Source of the DNA: a virus
DNA: 64,000 nt
Direction: 5' to 3' (one strand)
IMG/VR virus record: IMGVR_UViG_3300009160_000036
Location: 1 to 64,000 of that record
In this document: positions 40,960 through 48,669 of the stretch, piece after piece
Layout: each line of letters begins with the position of its first letter
How positions within the stretch are numbered: the first letter of the stretch is position 1
The notes under the pieces: generated by a model
What the model was told of the DNA's origin: nothing
What the model saw: only the letters and a program-made list of their open reading frames with translations
Databases searched by the model: none
Made by a program: the position numbers and the translations under genes

Positions 40960-41010
40960 AAGGTAGTTGGTTGACAGGTGTTATTCACAAGGCATTTCTC
41001 GTCGTGACAC

Positions 41011-43080
41011 ATGACGACGATTTCCCCATACGACAGAGCTGCAAGATACATTGCGGCATCCGCACCAGCAATTTCAGGGGCTGGCGGACACAACACAACA
41101 TTCTCAATGGCGATTGCACTCTATCACGGGTTCAATCTGTCCGAGGCAGAGACATACAGCCTATTGATGGCTTATGCGATGAAGTGCCAACCGCCGTGGT
41201 CCGAGCGCGAAGTGAAACACAAGCTCAAGGAAGCGATGAAGACCGAGCCAACGCAACCTCGCGGCTGGTTGCTGAATGACCAGCACGGTGAGCTAGCACC
41301 GCGTAAGCGGGGTGCCGAACCTGCCAACGTCACACAGTCCGGTAAGTTCAAGGTCAACTTGGGCAACCTAGCGACGGTCCCAGAAGTCGAGCAGTTCACG
41401 ACGGCTCAGCTTCTCCAGAATTGTTTTAAGGATGACGAAATCATCTGCATCACCAATGAGGCGGGGCAGGATGAGGATGGAAGATGGTTCCCGGCGTCCA
41501 AGGGGACGTTCCAGACCGTCCGCTGGTGGTTGGATAAGTATTTTGGTCCTAGTCCCGAAGACAGAGAGCTTTTTATGCACAAGCAGCAGGGTGCATACAT
41601 CCGCATCAACCCGATGAAGCCAGAGGATTACTCTGGCCGAGATGATTCGGTGGGCGTCTTCCGGCACGTGCTCGTCGAGTTCGACACGCGTCCCAAGGAA
41701 GAACAGTATGCCATCTTCAAGCAGTCGCAGCTTCCTATTGCTGCCATCATCGACTCAGGCGGCAAGAGCTTGCACGCATGGGTGAGAGTGGACGCCACAG
41801 ACTTCGAGGACTGGAAGGTCCGTCGCAAGATGGTCTTTGACTACCTGTCCGACTATGAGCCGGACGAGATGACCAAGAACCCCTCACGCTGGTCTAGGCT
41901 CGGCGGTGTGTTTCGTGGCGCAAACGAGCAACGCGTCGTGGGACTCAACGTGGGGCTGTCCGGCTGGGACGAATGGCTCTCATACCTCGAATCCTCCGAA
42001 GTGCCTGATGAGATTACCGTCGACCAGCTCATCGAATACAACACGGACAATGACCCGACCACAGTCCTCGGCAATAGGTGGCTCTGCCAAGGCGGTTCGT
42101 TATGCGTCATCGGTCAGTCCGGTATCGGCAAGTCCAGCTTCCTGATGCAAATGGCAATCATGTTAGCCATCGGCCGACCCTTCTTCAACATCGAGGTCAA
42201 GCGTCCATACAAGTGCATCATTATGCAGGCCGAGAATGACACGGGCGACCTATCGGAGGCGTTCAAAGGCATCGTCTCCTCGATGTCCTTGTCCGAGACA
42301 GAACAGAAGCTGCTCCGCACCAACATCAAGTTCTACCGAGAAACCGTCAAGGTTGGCTTCGAGTTCGTCAAGCAAGCCCGCAAGCTCATCGTTCACAACA
42401 AGGCCGATTTTTTCTTCGCAGACCCGTTGCTCAGCTTTGCCGGCGGCGACATCTCCAAGCAAGACTACGCATCGCAGTTCCTCCGCAATTGGATTACCCC
42501 CGTCCTCATGGAGACGAACGTCGTATGGGTGTTCCTGCACCATACCGGCAAACCCAAAAACGCCGATGTCGCATCATCCCAGACCGTATCCGACCTCGCA
42601 TATTCGGGACTAGGAAGCAGTGAGCTCGTAAATTGGGCGCGTGAAGTCGCCGTATTAAGACGCACAGACAAGGTGAAGCCCTTCTTCGAGTTAGTGATGA
42701 CCAAGAGAGGGAAGCGAGCTGGACTCCTTGATAAGGACGGTAAGCCCACCGCATTTCTTAATCTCCGACACGCGGAAGGTCGAATCCTCTGGGAGGTGAA
42801 CGACGAGAACATCCTGTCCAACTTCGGGCTGAAGGACCTGAACAAGATGATAGACATGCCCCCCACGGAACACCACAACGACCCGGAGCAGTCTCCGCTC
42901 GTCCGCTACATTGCACACAAATTGGGAGTAGGAAACGCCACAGGAGGCGACGTGGCAGCTCACCTTATCCGACTATCGACCACCAACCCAATCATTGTCT
43001 GGAACGCCCGCCGGGGCATCTGGACGGGTGTCCAATGGAGCGACGAAACCATCAAGACTCTGGAAGCCGACCCATTCTGA
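41011..43080 (+). CDS. primase-helicase (AEP-like primase fused to RepA/DnaB-type ATPase)
   Basis: 689 residues. N-terminal PriCT-like helical domain (ALYHGFNLSEAETYSLLMAY). Middle AEP-type primase features: an acidic pair in VLVEFDTRP (about 222) and DSGGKSLHAWVRV (about 247-259). C-terminal RecA-like ATPase: Walker A GQSGIGKSS (about 369), QAEND sensor strand, Walker B FFFADPLLSF (about 468) and LHHTGKP. It would unwind DNA and prime replication as a single polypeptide. No separate DNA polymerase is present in the window. Confidence 0.85.
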   Translation: MTTISPYDRAARYIAASAPAISGAGGHNTTFSMAIALYHGFNLSEAETYSLLMAYAMKCQPPWSEREVKHKLKEAMKTEPTQPRGWLLNDQHGELAPRKRGAEPANVTQSGKFKVNLGNLATVPEVEQFTTAQLLQNCFKDDEIICITNEAGQDEDGRWFPASKGTFQTVRWWLDKYFGPSPEDRELFMHKQQGAYIRINPMKPEDYSGRDDSVGVFRHVLVEFDTRPKEEQYAIFKQSQLPIAAIIDSGGKSLHAWVRVDATDFEDWKVRRKMVFDYLSDYEPDEMTKNPSRWSRLGGVFRGANEQRVVGLNVGLSGWDEWLSYLESSEVPDEITVDQLIEYNTDNDPTTVLGNRWLCQGGSLCVIGQSGIGKSSFLMQMAIMLAIGRPFFNIEVKRPYKCIIMQAENDTGDLSEAFKGIVSSMSLSETEQKLLRTNIKFYRETVKVGFEFVKQARKLIVHNKADFFFADPLLSFAGGDISKQDYASQFLRNWITPVLMETNVVWVFLHHTGKPKNADVASSQTVSDLAYSGLGSSELVNWAREVAVLRRTDKVKPFFELVMTKRGKRAGLLDKDGKPTAFLNLRHAEGRILWEVNDENILSNFGLKDLNKMIDMPPTEHHNDPEQSPLVRYIAHKLGVGNATGGDVAAHLIRLSTTNPIIVWNARRGIWTGVQWSDETIKTLEADPF
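41547..41556 (-). repeat. GGGACTAGGA site 2
   Basis: Second minus-strand copy, inside the primase-helicase gene; encodes GPSP in frame, unlike the plus-strand copies, which encode GLGS. Confidence 0.55.
42606..42617 (+). repeat. GGGACTAGGA site 3
   Basis: Plus-strand copy extended to GGGACTAGGAAG, inside the primase-helicase gene. Orientation is reversed relative to sites 1 and 2. Confidence 0.55.
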
Positions 43081-43084
43081 CCGT

Positions 43085-43327
43085 ATGGGCACAACGGACC
43101 ATCATCCCAAGGCAATTCAGATGAGCAATTCTAACAGCATAGCGAAACGCGTAAGCGTGAGCGTTACCAGTAGCATTGCTACGTGCTACCGTGTCTATAT
43201 GGGACTAGGAAGTCCTTTGTCAAGCAGAAAAGTGCGATTATTTGCAGATAGTCTGAAATACCCCCTTTTGGCCCCCCTTTCCCACCCTCAACCGTTGACA
43301 AATCCCAACCCCTTGACTAATGCCTGA
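43085..43327 (+). CDS. possible small protein (uncertain)
   Basis: 80 codons from ATG at 43085, or 68 from 43121. Ser-rich start and Pro/Leu-rich end, no recognised domain. It spans the gap between the primase-helicase and the HTH gene and overlaps the latter by 8 bases. It may be chance coding; the region also holds repeat site 4 and a TTGACA box. Confidence 0.3.
   Translation: MGTTDHHPKAIQMSNSNSIAKRVSVSVTSSIATCYRVYMGLGSPLSSRKVRLFADSLKYPLLAPLSHPQPLTNPNPLTNA
43199..43212 (+). repeat. GGGACTAGGA site 4
   Basis: ATGGGACTAGGAAG, identical over 14 bases to site 5 at 43926. Confidence 0.55.
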
Positions 43328-44060
43328 CCCCAATTACAGGGAGGTATCCATACCTTCCCATAAGCACGGCATAGAGGCTTATGCCATATGGTTCTCCCAA
43401 CAGCCCATAGAGGCACAGCAGATGCTCATGGCACAGGGCCTTGGCCCAGAGGCCAGAGAGGGCGATGGTAACTACACCTTCGAGGTCAAGGCTGACCACC
43501 AAGCGTACGCATACGAGGACGACCTCACCACAGCAGACGAGCCGGTGGAAGCCCCCCGCACATACACCGAAGACGAAGTGCAAGAGGTCATCAGACGCGT
43601 AGTCATGGCTATGCAACTGTCCGAGTCACCCGACTGCCTCTTCCAAGCACGCTGTATCCTCATAGCCTTCGGCATCGGTGACCCACCATCAGAGACAGAG
43701 CTCGCCAAGCAACGCGAGTGCTCCCGGCAGTTCGTATCCAAGAAGGTCAAACGCATCCAACAACTGTTCAACCTCGCACCCTCCCAATACATGCGTAGCG
43801 AGGCCGCTTGCAAGGCTTACGCCGAGGCTTGGCAACGCAACAGGGATAAGAAGCACACCAAGCAGTCCAAGCGCCCACGCAAGCCCACAGATACCACACA
43901 GGAACTACCACTCCACTCCATCCAAATGGGACTAGGAAGCCAATCAACCCATCAGACCCTCTCTAAACCAATTAAACGCTCCAAGGGCATTAAATGCCCC
44001 CAGACCCCACCCCCCGTTAAGGAATCTATTACTTTCAATAAGGGGGTAGCGGGGTCGTAA
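43320..44060 (+). CDS. HTH protein, sigma-region-4-like
   Basis: 246 residues. The middle contains an HTH (PPSETELAKQRECSRQFVSK followed by KVKRIQQLFNL) of the sigma-70 region 4 or terminase-small-subunit type. The C-terminal third is basic and disordered (KKHTKQSKRPRKPTDTTQE). Likely a DNA-binding regulator or replication/packaging adaptor between helicase and terminase genes. TTGACA box at 43295-43300. Confidence 0.7.
   Translation: MPDPNYREVSIPSHKHGIEAYAIWFSQQPIEAQQMLMAQGLGPEAREGDGNYTFEVKADHQAYAYEDDLTTADEPVEAPRTYTEDEVQEVIRRVVMAMQLSESPDCLFQARCILIAFGIGDPPSETELAKQRECSRQFVSKKVKRIQQLFNLAPSQYMRSEAACKAYAEAWQRNRDKKHTKQSKRPRKPTDTTQELPLHSIQMGLGSQSTHQTLSKPIKRSKGIKCPQTPPPVKESITFNKGVAGS
43926..43939 (+). 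repeat. GGGACTAGGA site 5
   Basis: ATGGGACTAGGAAG inside the 3' part of the HTH gene. Confidence 0.55.
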
Positions 44061-44093
44061 GAACCCACGTTTTTCCCCAATTTGTTTAGACTC

Positions 44094-44121
44094 TTTTGAA
44101 AACACTCATAAACCAATCATA
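44094..44121 (+). promoter_or_regulatory. candidate promoter TTGAAA-N16-CATAAG
   Basis: TTGAAA and CATAAG are 16 bases apart, just upstream of the terminase ATG at 44130, again leaving almost no leader. Probable late promoter for the packaging operon. Confidence 0.5.
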
Positions 44122-44129
44122 AGTATTTA

Positions 44130-44909
44130 ATGGCAACACAGAATGAAATTGCTGCGGCATTGGGGCTAACAAAGGGGCGAGTGTCGCAACTTGTGAAGGA
44201 GGGAATGCCCTCGGATGATATTGAGGAGGCGCGAGCTTGGAGGGATGCCCGGAAAGTTGAGATGCAGAGGGCTGGGCATATTAGCCAGCCAGTTCAGCCG
44301 TTGAGGTTGGGGGACCTAGACTCCATATTGAAATCGGTGACTGGGGAGACGGGTAATACGGAAATGGACACCCGTGTTTCGGAGCAGACCGAATTGTGCC
44401 GGCTGACGCGTGAAGTGTTTATGCAGGCCCTGACCAGCGGTGACCCCGCACAGGGAAAGCTTTATGCCAACTATGACCGAGCGGTGGCTACCCTACTACG
44501 TTTGGAGAAGGAGCGGTTTCTGCGTATTCAGGAGGAGGGTAAATTAATTGATGCGGATGTGGCGGCGGCGCGTTTTGGAAAAGTGATGGGGCAGTTAAGG
44601 TCTTTGATAGACCGAGCGGAGCTGACGGTTGCGCCGAAGGCGAATCCGGACAACCCTCCCAAAGCCCTGAAAGCCTTCCGAGAGTTCAAGGAGGACCTGT
44701 TCCGCAAGATTTCTGAATACTCGCCTAGCGTCCGGGTAGCAGACGGGGTGGAGGATGACTCCCCCATCGGGTTAAAGCCCGCCCTGCCCCCCAATGCAGC
44801 GTTCTTTGATGCCATTGGAGAGGACGATGTGGACGCCCCCAAGCTGGGAGGGTCTTTGGAAGACTTTACCGATGATGCCTTGGGCGAGATGGAGGACGAG
44901 AACGAATGA
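44130..44909 (+). CDS. terminase small subunit (Nu1-like)
   Basis: 259 residues. N-terminal winged HTH (NEIAAALGLTKGRVSQLVKEG) as in lambda Nu1, followed by helical oligomerisation regions (LCRLTREVFMQALTSGD ... YANYDRAVATLLRLEKERFL) and an acidic C-terminus that would contact the large subunit. It recognises the packaging start. Position immediately upstream of the gpA-type subunit (ATGA overlap) supports the call. Confidence 0.85.
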   Translation: MATQNEIAAALGLTKGRVSQLVKEGMPSDDIEEARAWRDARKVEMQRAGHISQPVQPLRLGDLDSILKSVTGETGNTEMDTRVSEQTELCRLTREVFMQALTSGDPAQGKLYANYDRAVATLLRLEKERFLRIQEEGKLIDADVAAARFGKVMGQLRSLIDRAELTVAPKANPDNPPKALKAFREFKEDLFRKISEYSPSVRVADGVEDDSPIGLKPALPPNAAFFDAIGEDDVDAPKLGGSLEDFTDDALGEMEDENE

Positions 44910-46753
44910 CCCCCGCCCAGAAGGAACAGATTGCCGATAGGTTGGAGGCCAAGATAAGAAAGGTGTTCCGCCCGGATGACGGAGGGGACATTGTGACTTG
45001 GCTTCAGGAGAACATCAGGCAGATTCCATTTTCCCCGATGCCTTCGGGATTCCGCGTTCAGGAAACCCCTTGGCTGGCAGAACCCCTGCGGGCGTGTGCC
45101 GACCCGGAGGTGCGCCTAGTGGTGACCATAGCTCCCATTCAGTCGGGGAAGTCTTTGATGGCCGAGATGCTATCCTGTTTTATTGTGGCACGCCAGCCAG
45201 CGCCCACCCTCTACCTGAACGACACGGATGATAATGCGGCGGACTGGATGCAGAGCCGACTCCGCATCCTTTGGGAGAACGTGCCTCCGGTCCTAGCAAA
45301 GCTGAACAAGGATGAGACAGGCAAGAAGTCTGGAACAGTCCAAACCGAGGACATGACCTTCTGGTGTCTGGGGGCGTTCAATGAGAAGAACCTCCAGCGA
45401 CGCTCTATCCGCTGGCTCGTCGGGGACGAGACTTGGCTTTGGCCGCAGGGCCACATGGGGGAAGCTTCTGCCCGTGTGACCTCCTTTGGTTGGCTAGGCA
45501 AACGTATCTTTATGAGTCAGGGGTCGTTTGTCGGAGACGACACCGAAGCTATCTGGCACACCACCGATAAGAGGGTCTGGTCCTTTGCCTGTCCGAAATG
45601 CCAGCACCGGCAACCGTGGAGCTGGGAGTCTATCCGTATCCCGGATTGTAACCTAGCAGACGGGGAGATAGATTTTAACTCGCTGAAAAAAGGAACGATG
45701 TATGAGTGCGAAGGGTGCAAGCATCAGTTTGCCGATACCCGCGCCAATCGAGATGACTTTAATGCGGCTAGCTTCTATGCAAAGACCAACCCCCATGCTG
45801 ACCCCTCGCAGGTCGGGTTCCAGTGGAACGGACTCTGTGCTAGGTCTTGGGGCGGTATGGCCGAGATGTTCATCCGGGCAAAGCTTGCGCTTGATTTGAA
45901 TGGCGATGCAAAGGCAATGCAGATTTTCAAACAAAAGCAGCTCGCTCAATTCTGGTCTGATGTTCCAGACGACTTCCAGACCTTGCAGACGATGGGAGAA
46001 TACAAGCAAGGCGATGAGTGGGAGCTCGAAGCCCGCATCGACCCAGCGACCAAGAAGCTGCACACCGACCACAAGCGAGAGAAGCAGATACGTGCTAGGT
46101 TCATGACCGTTGACGTCCAGCGTCAGGGGTTCTTTGTCCTTATCCGTAGTTGGGCCGAGGGAGGAGTGTCCCGGATGCACCGCTGGAAGTATGTGACCAC
46201 TTGGGATGACGTCGTAGGCATGGCGAAAACCAATGAAGTCCATCCCGCCCTTGTGTATGTTGACTGCGGTGACCAGTTTGACGATGTTATCCGCACCTGT
46301 GGCGTCAACAAGTGGACCGCACTACGCGGTGACCAACGAAATGATTTTGCTTGGATGGTGGATACGAAGCAAGGCCGCAAGGCCATCGCCAAAGTTTATG
46401 CTCCTGCTAGGTTAGTCAATGTGGGCACAGGCGTTGTGCGAGTGCATCACTATTCTAACTTGGCGCTGAAAGACCAGCTCGCGCGATTGCGTAAGACAGG
46501 AAAGCATTCCGCTGCGATTGATTGCTCGCAAGATTACATCGACCAAATGGAATCAGAAGTGAGAACGAAATCCGTCGCTACCGGAAAACCAGAATGGAAA
46601 AGAATTGGTAAGCGAGCAAATCACTTGTGGGACTGTGAAGTGATGCAGTTTGTGCCTGCGCTTGCATTTGGTTTTCTTGCCCCGCCCGTTGTTGTGCCTG
46701 AAAAGAAGGAAGATGGGGTGCCTGTGGCTGAAAATCCTGCGACTCCCGAATAA
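44906..46753 (+). CDS. terminase large subunit (GpA family)
   Basis: 615 residues. ATPase: Walker A IAPIQSGKSLMAEM (about 72-85) and Walker B-like SIRWLVGDETWLW (about 169-181). A CPKCQHRQPW ... CEGCKHQF zinc-like insertion (about 228-270), as in lambda gpA-type enzymes, precedes the C-terminal nuclease domain with VYVDCGDQFDDV. It cuts concatemers and pumps DNA into the prohead. The structured RNA locus begins directly after its stop. Confidence 0.93.
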   Translation: MTPAQKEQIADRLEAKIRKVFRPDDGGDIVTWLQENIRQIPFSPMPSGFRVQETPWLAEPLRACADPEVRLVVTIAPIQSGKSLMAEMLSCFIVARQPAPTLYLNDTDDNAADWMQSRLRILWENVPPVLAKLNKDETGKKSGTVQTEDMTFWCLGAFNEKNLQRRSIRWLVGDETWLWPQGHMGEASARVTSFGWLGKRIFMSQGSFVGDDTEAIWHTTDKRVWSFACPKCQHRQPWSWESIRIPDCNLADGEIDFNSLKKGTMYECEGCKHQFADTRANRDDFNAASFYAKTNPHADPSQVGFQWNGLCARSWGGMAEMFIRAKLALDLNGDAKAMQIFKQKQLAQFWSDVPDDFQTLQTMGEYKQGDEWELEARIDPATKKLHTDHKREKQIRARFMTVDVQRQGFFVLIRSWAEGGVSRMHRWKYVTTWDDVVGMAKTNEVHPALVYVDCGDQFDDVIRTCGVNKWTALRGDQRNDFAWMVDTKQGRKAIAKVYAPARLVNVGTGVVRVHHYSNLALKDQLARLRKTGKHSAAIDCSQDYIDQMESEVRTKSVATGKPEWKRIGKRANHLWDCEVMQFVPALAFGFLAPPVVVPEKKEDGVPVAENPATPE

Positions 46754-46824
46754 GAAAATACAGGGTCTTACGTAAGTCGTTGATAGGTAGTGAGATAAAA
46801 TCTTCTCAAAATGAAAGATTAATC

Positions 46825-46853
46825 TCGACAATACCCAAGCGGTCTGATTGAAT
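46825..46853 (+). promoter_or_regulatory. candidate promoter of the RNA locus
   Basis: agattaatctcgaca resembles the TCGACA boxes at 29288 and 6323 (minus); TTGAAT lies 17 bases downstream. A start near 46860 would precede the first hairpin. Moderate to weak evidence. Confidence 0.4.
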
Positions 46854-46854
46854 G

Positions 46855-47295
46855 TTTGAGTCAGGGTAATAACTGACTGTTCTTTCAAACCAGTGCGAAA
46901 AAAAGCTACCGTAAGTCGGCCGCAACAAGCGGACGCAGTGAACCACCCGGCGGGAAGTCGGGTGAGCGAAAAGCCCAATCGCAGGTCGAAGAAGAACATC
47001 TTTGAAAGTCTTGGTCATCTGATAAAAAACTTTGGGGGTGCCGCAGGGCCAAACCGATTCGACCCTTTAACGAGGGAGGACTGTGAGTCCAAAACCGAAT
47101 CGACCCCAATTCACTTTCAAAACGGATAGTCCGAGGTAGTGTGATGAGTATCTTGTTTGAGGCCGAGTTCCCAGAGAACGGTCAGCAAGAGCAGCGGTTG
47201 GCAAATCCGCTGTGCGCCCACCAGAAAGCCAGCACACCTACCAATCGGACGCGAGGAGAACCCAAAGATGTCTTGTCCTCAATCCGCCACTTTAT
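46855..47295 (+). ncRNA. structured RNA, 5' part of the RNA locus
   Basis: No plausible protein gene. Successive helices are visible: GTTTGA/TTCAAAC enclosing AGTCAG/CTGACT (46855-46888), CACCCG/CGGGTG (about 46944-46964), GATTCG/CGAATC enclosing GGACT/AGTCC (about 47057-47102), CAGCGG/CCGCTG (about 47192-47212) and TTGAGG/CCTCAA as an outer pair (47157 with about 47277). The density of perfect stems far exceeds neighbouring coding DNA. Function unknown. Confidence 0.6.
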
Positions 47296-47369
47296 GTCGA
47301 CGCTCGAATGACCGAGCTGTGAAATCCCTCTGCGGAGGGAGTGCCGTAAAAACGGCAACGTCGACTCCA
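47296..47369 (+). ncRNA. tRNA-like unit U1 (74 nt, short loops)
   Basis: A perfect 7-bp acceptor, GTCGACG (47296-47302) with CGTCGAC (47359-47365), then T and CCA. Inside are three hairpins in cloverleaf order: CTCG/CGAG (D-arm position), TCCCTC-TGCG-GAGGGA (anticodon position) and GCCGT-AAAA-ACGGC (T-arm position). The length is that of a tRNA, but the anticodon and T loops are tetraloops, so it cannot decode. It is preceded and followed by CTTTAT linkers. Confidence 0.65.
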
Positions 47370-47375
47370 CTTTAT

Positions 47376-47552
47376 GCCGCCGGCTGTTCGGGTGTAGTGC
47401 ATCGGTTCCACTGACCTCCAAAAAAAGTCTTACTGCTCTTGCAAGGTGCGTAAGGCGACTGAAGGAGACTGTATCTCGCAAGGGATTTAACCGTGAATCA
47501 AAAGATGCGACTATGACGAAGACACTGATACCGAAAGGTATCCTGCGGCACC
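47376..47552 (+). ncRNA. tRNA-like unit U2 (expanded)
   Basis: GCCGCCG (47376-47382) pairs with CTGCGGC (47543-47549), 6 of 7 pairs, followed by A and CC. Where a T-arm should abut the acceptor there is GATACC-GAAA-GGTATC (47527-47542), a perfect GNRA-capped hairpin. About 140 bases of other structure replace the D and anticodon arms. TTTAT lies on both sides. Confidence 0.5.
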
Positions 47553-47558
47553 CTTTAT

Positions 47559-47735
47559 AGTCACGCTACTCGATTGGTCGAGTTTGCCTCCGCTGAATGT
47601 CGAAACAAACCGTGAAAGGTTGCAACCTAACACGCAGAGTTAGACACCTGTATCCTGTTAAACGGGATTTAACTGTGAGGCACTTCAGGGGATACCCTGT
47701 CGCAAGTTGCAGGTTCAAGTCCTGCCGAGACTGCC
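47559..47735 (+). ncRNA. tRNA-like unit U3 (canonical D- and T-arms, long insert)
   Basis: Acceptor AGTCACG/CGAGACT (6 of 7 pairs), two bases, a D-arm ACTC-GATTGGTC-GAGT with the GG of a true D-loop, and a perfect T-arm GCAGG-TTCAAGT-CCTGC (47709-47725), ending G-CC. Between D- and T-arms lie about 125 bases with CAGGG-GATA-CCCTG and other helices instead of an anticodon arm. A TTTAT linker precedes it. Confidence 0.6.
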
Positions 47736-47741
47736 CTTTAT

Positions 47742-47871
47742 GGACAAGATACTCAATGGTCGAGTTATCTGACCTAGTAACGCTATCGTGGCGCGAACGG
47801 AAAGGCAAGAGAAGCCCCCACGAAGGGCAACTCCGTGAAAGCTGCGGGTTCAACTCCCGCCTTGTCCACCA
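47742..47871 (+). ncRNA. tRNA-like unit U4 (canonical ends, long insert, CCA)
   Basis: Perfect acceptor GGACAAG (47742-47748) with CTTGTCC (47861-47867), A, encoded CCA. D-arm ACTC-AATGGTC-GAGT; T-arm GCGGG-TTCAACT-CCCGC (47844-47860). The 78 bases between them hold CGTGG/CCACG and ACGGA/TCCGT, which interleave as a possible pseudoknot, and no 5-bp/7-loop anticodon arm. The 3' end resembles that of bacterial tmRNA, but no tag reading frame is seen. Confidence 0.62.
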
Positions 47872-48361
47872 ATTTCAACGTCAGCGCAATACCGCGTGTA
47901 GTCGCCTCCTGCTATCAACAGGGTCAAGGCAAGGGAGCCCTACCAAGCTCCGGTCCCGGAAACGGACCGCATCACACGGCAGAGCCACCCGCTAAGGGGT
48001 GGAGTGTTCTTGCACCGAAGATTGCCCACCTCTTTCGTGGGACGGTCGGAATGACGGGCAACAGGCGTGGGGTGCCGAAAGGTCCACAACTCTGACACGG
48101 AGCTCCCGGATAGAAACCGCAATAAGCCGCGGGGGAGACAAGGGAGTGCTGTCGGTTGCCGAATACTTTATCTTGGGCCACGAGGACGCTCATGGCGGTC
48201 ATACGATGGTGGCGTCTGGGTCATCGACCTAGAACAGGCCCGCCTCAACGAAGGACTTTCGTTTCGACCCTTCCGTTCGTATGGCTGGGGTGGGGATGCA
48301 AATCGGAATGGCCGTCGAAAGCCTCCCCGTGCTGCTCCCCCTGCCCCTCACTTTCTTTATG
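47872..48361 (+). ncRNA. structured RNA, central part of the RNA locus
   Basis: No credible protein gene. Strong hairpins include CGGTCC/GGACCG (about 47950-47968), CCACCC-GCTAA-GGGTGG (about 47986-48003) and AACGAA-GGACT-TTCGTT (about 48247-48263). A TTTAT at about 48168 and one at 48356-48360 may delimit another unit whose ends I could not pair convincingly. Confidence 0.5.
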
Positions 48362-48500
48362 ACAGGTGTAGCATCCAAGTGGAGATGACCACTTGGGGTC
48401 GAAGCAATTCGATTAACCCAGAAATGCGGAACGCTGGCGAAGCGACAGGAAGGCGGTTAAACGCCTCTCTGGAGATGTGGGTGCAAATCCCACCACCTAT
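48362..48500 (+). ncRNA. tRNA-like unit U5
   Basis: ACAGGTG (48362-48368) pairs with CACCTAT (48494-48500), 6 of 7. D-arm-like CATC-CAAGTGGA-GATG and T-arm-like GTGGG-TGCAAAT-CCCAC (48477-48493; the loop departs from TTC). The insert holds TCGAA-GCAA-TTCGA with a GNRA loop, CGCT/AGCG and AGGCG/CGCCT hairpins. TTTAT precedes it. Confidence 0.52.
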
Positions 48501-48508
48501 CTCATTTA

Positions 48509-48620
48509 CGCTGGAGCAGGTGCTGTCCTTGGAAGCCGCCTCGATTGGCGGTGGGGTAAGCTTAACAGCTTGCTTCTCCTGAAAAGACTCGTGGACGCCG
48601 GTTCGAGTCCGACCCAGCGA
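48509..48620 (+). ncRNA. tRNA-like unit U6
   Basis: CGCTGG (48509-48514) pairs perfectly with CCAGCG (48614-48619), followed by A. T-arm GCCGG-TTCGAGT-CCGAC with one mismatch (48597-48613). The interior has GCCGCC/GGCGGT and GTAAGC/GCTTGC hairpins; no anticodon arm. Last unit before an independent promoter. Confidence 0.52.
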
Positions 48621-48634
48621 CTTAAAAATAAATG

Positions 48635-48663
48635 TTGACATATCAGAACCAAGACCCCATAAC
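48635..48663 (+). promoter_or_regulatory. promoter TTGACA-N17-CATAAC for the second RNA
   Basis: Perfect -35 TTGACA (48635-48640), exactly 17 bases, CATAAC (48658-48663), preceded by an A-rich tract. It has the strongest match of the four family members and no protein gene follows, so it must drive an RNA. Confidence 0.75.
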
Positions 48664-48669
48664 ACTTTC

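Noticed and set aside
47742-47871. tmRNA (ssrA)
   Set aside because: The T-arm and CCA end resemble tmRNA, but the unit is only 130 bases and has no resume codon or tag reading frame ending in Ala-Ala.
47597-47995. Open frame of 132 codons, and several of 60-170 codons at 46893-48758
   Set aside because: Both strands show equally poor frames with Cys/Arg/Ser-rich translations and no tight spacing to neighbours; the region is explained better by dense RNA helices.
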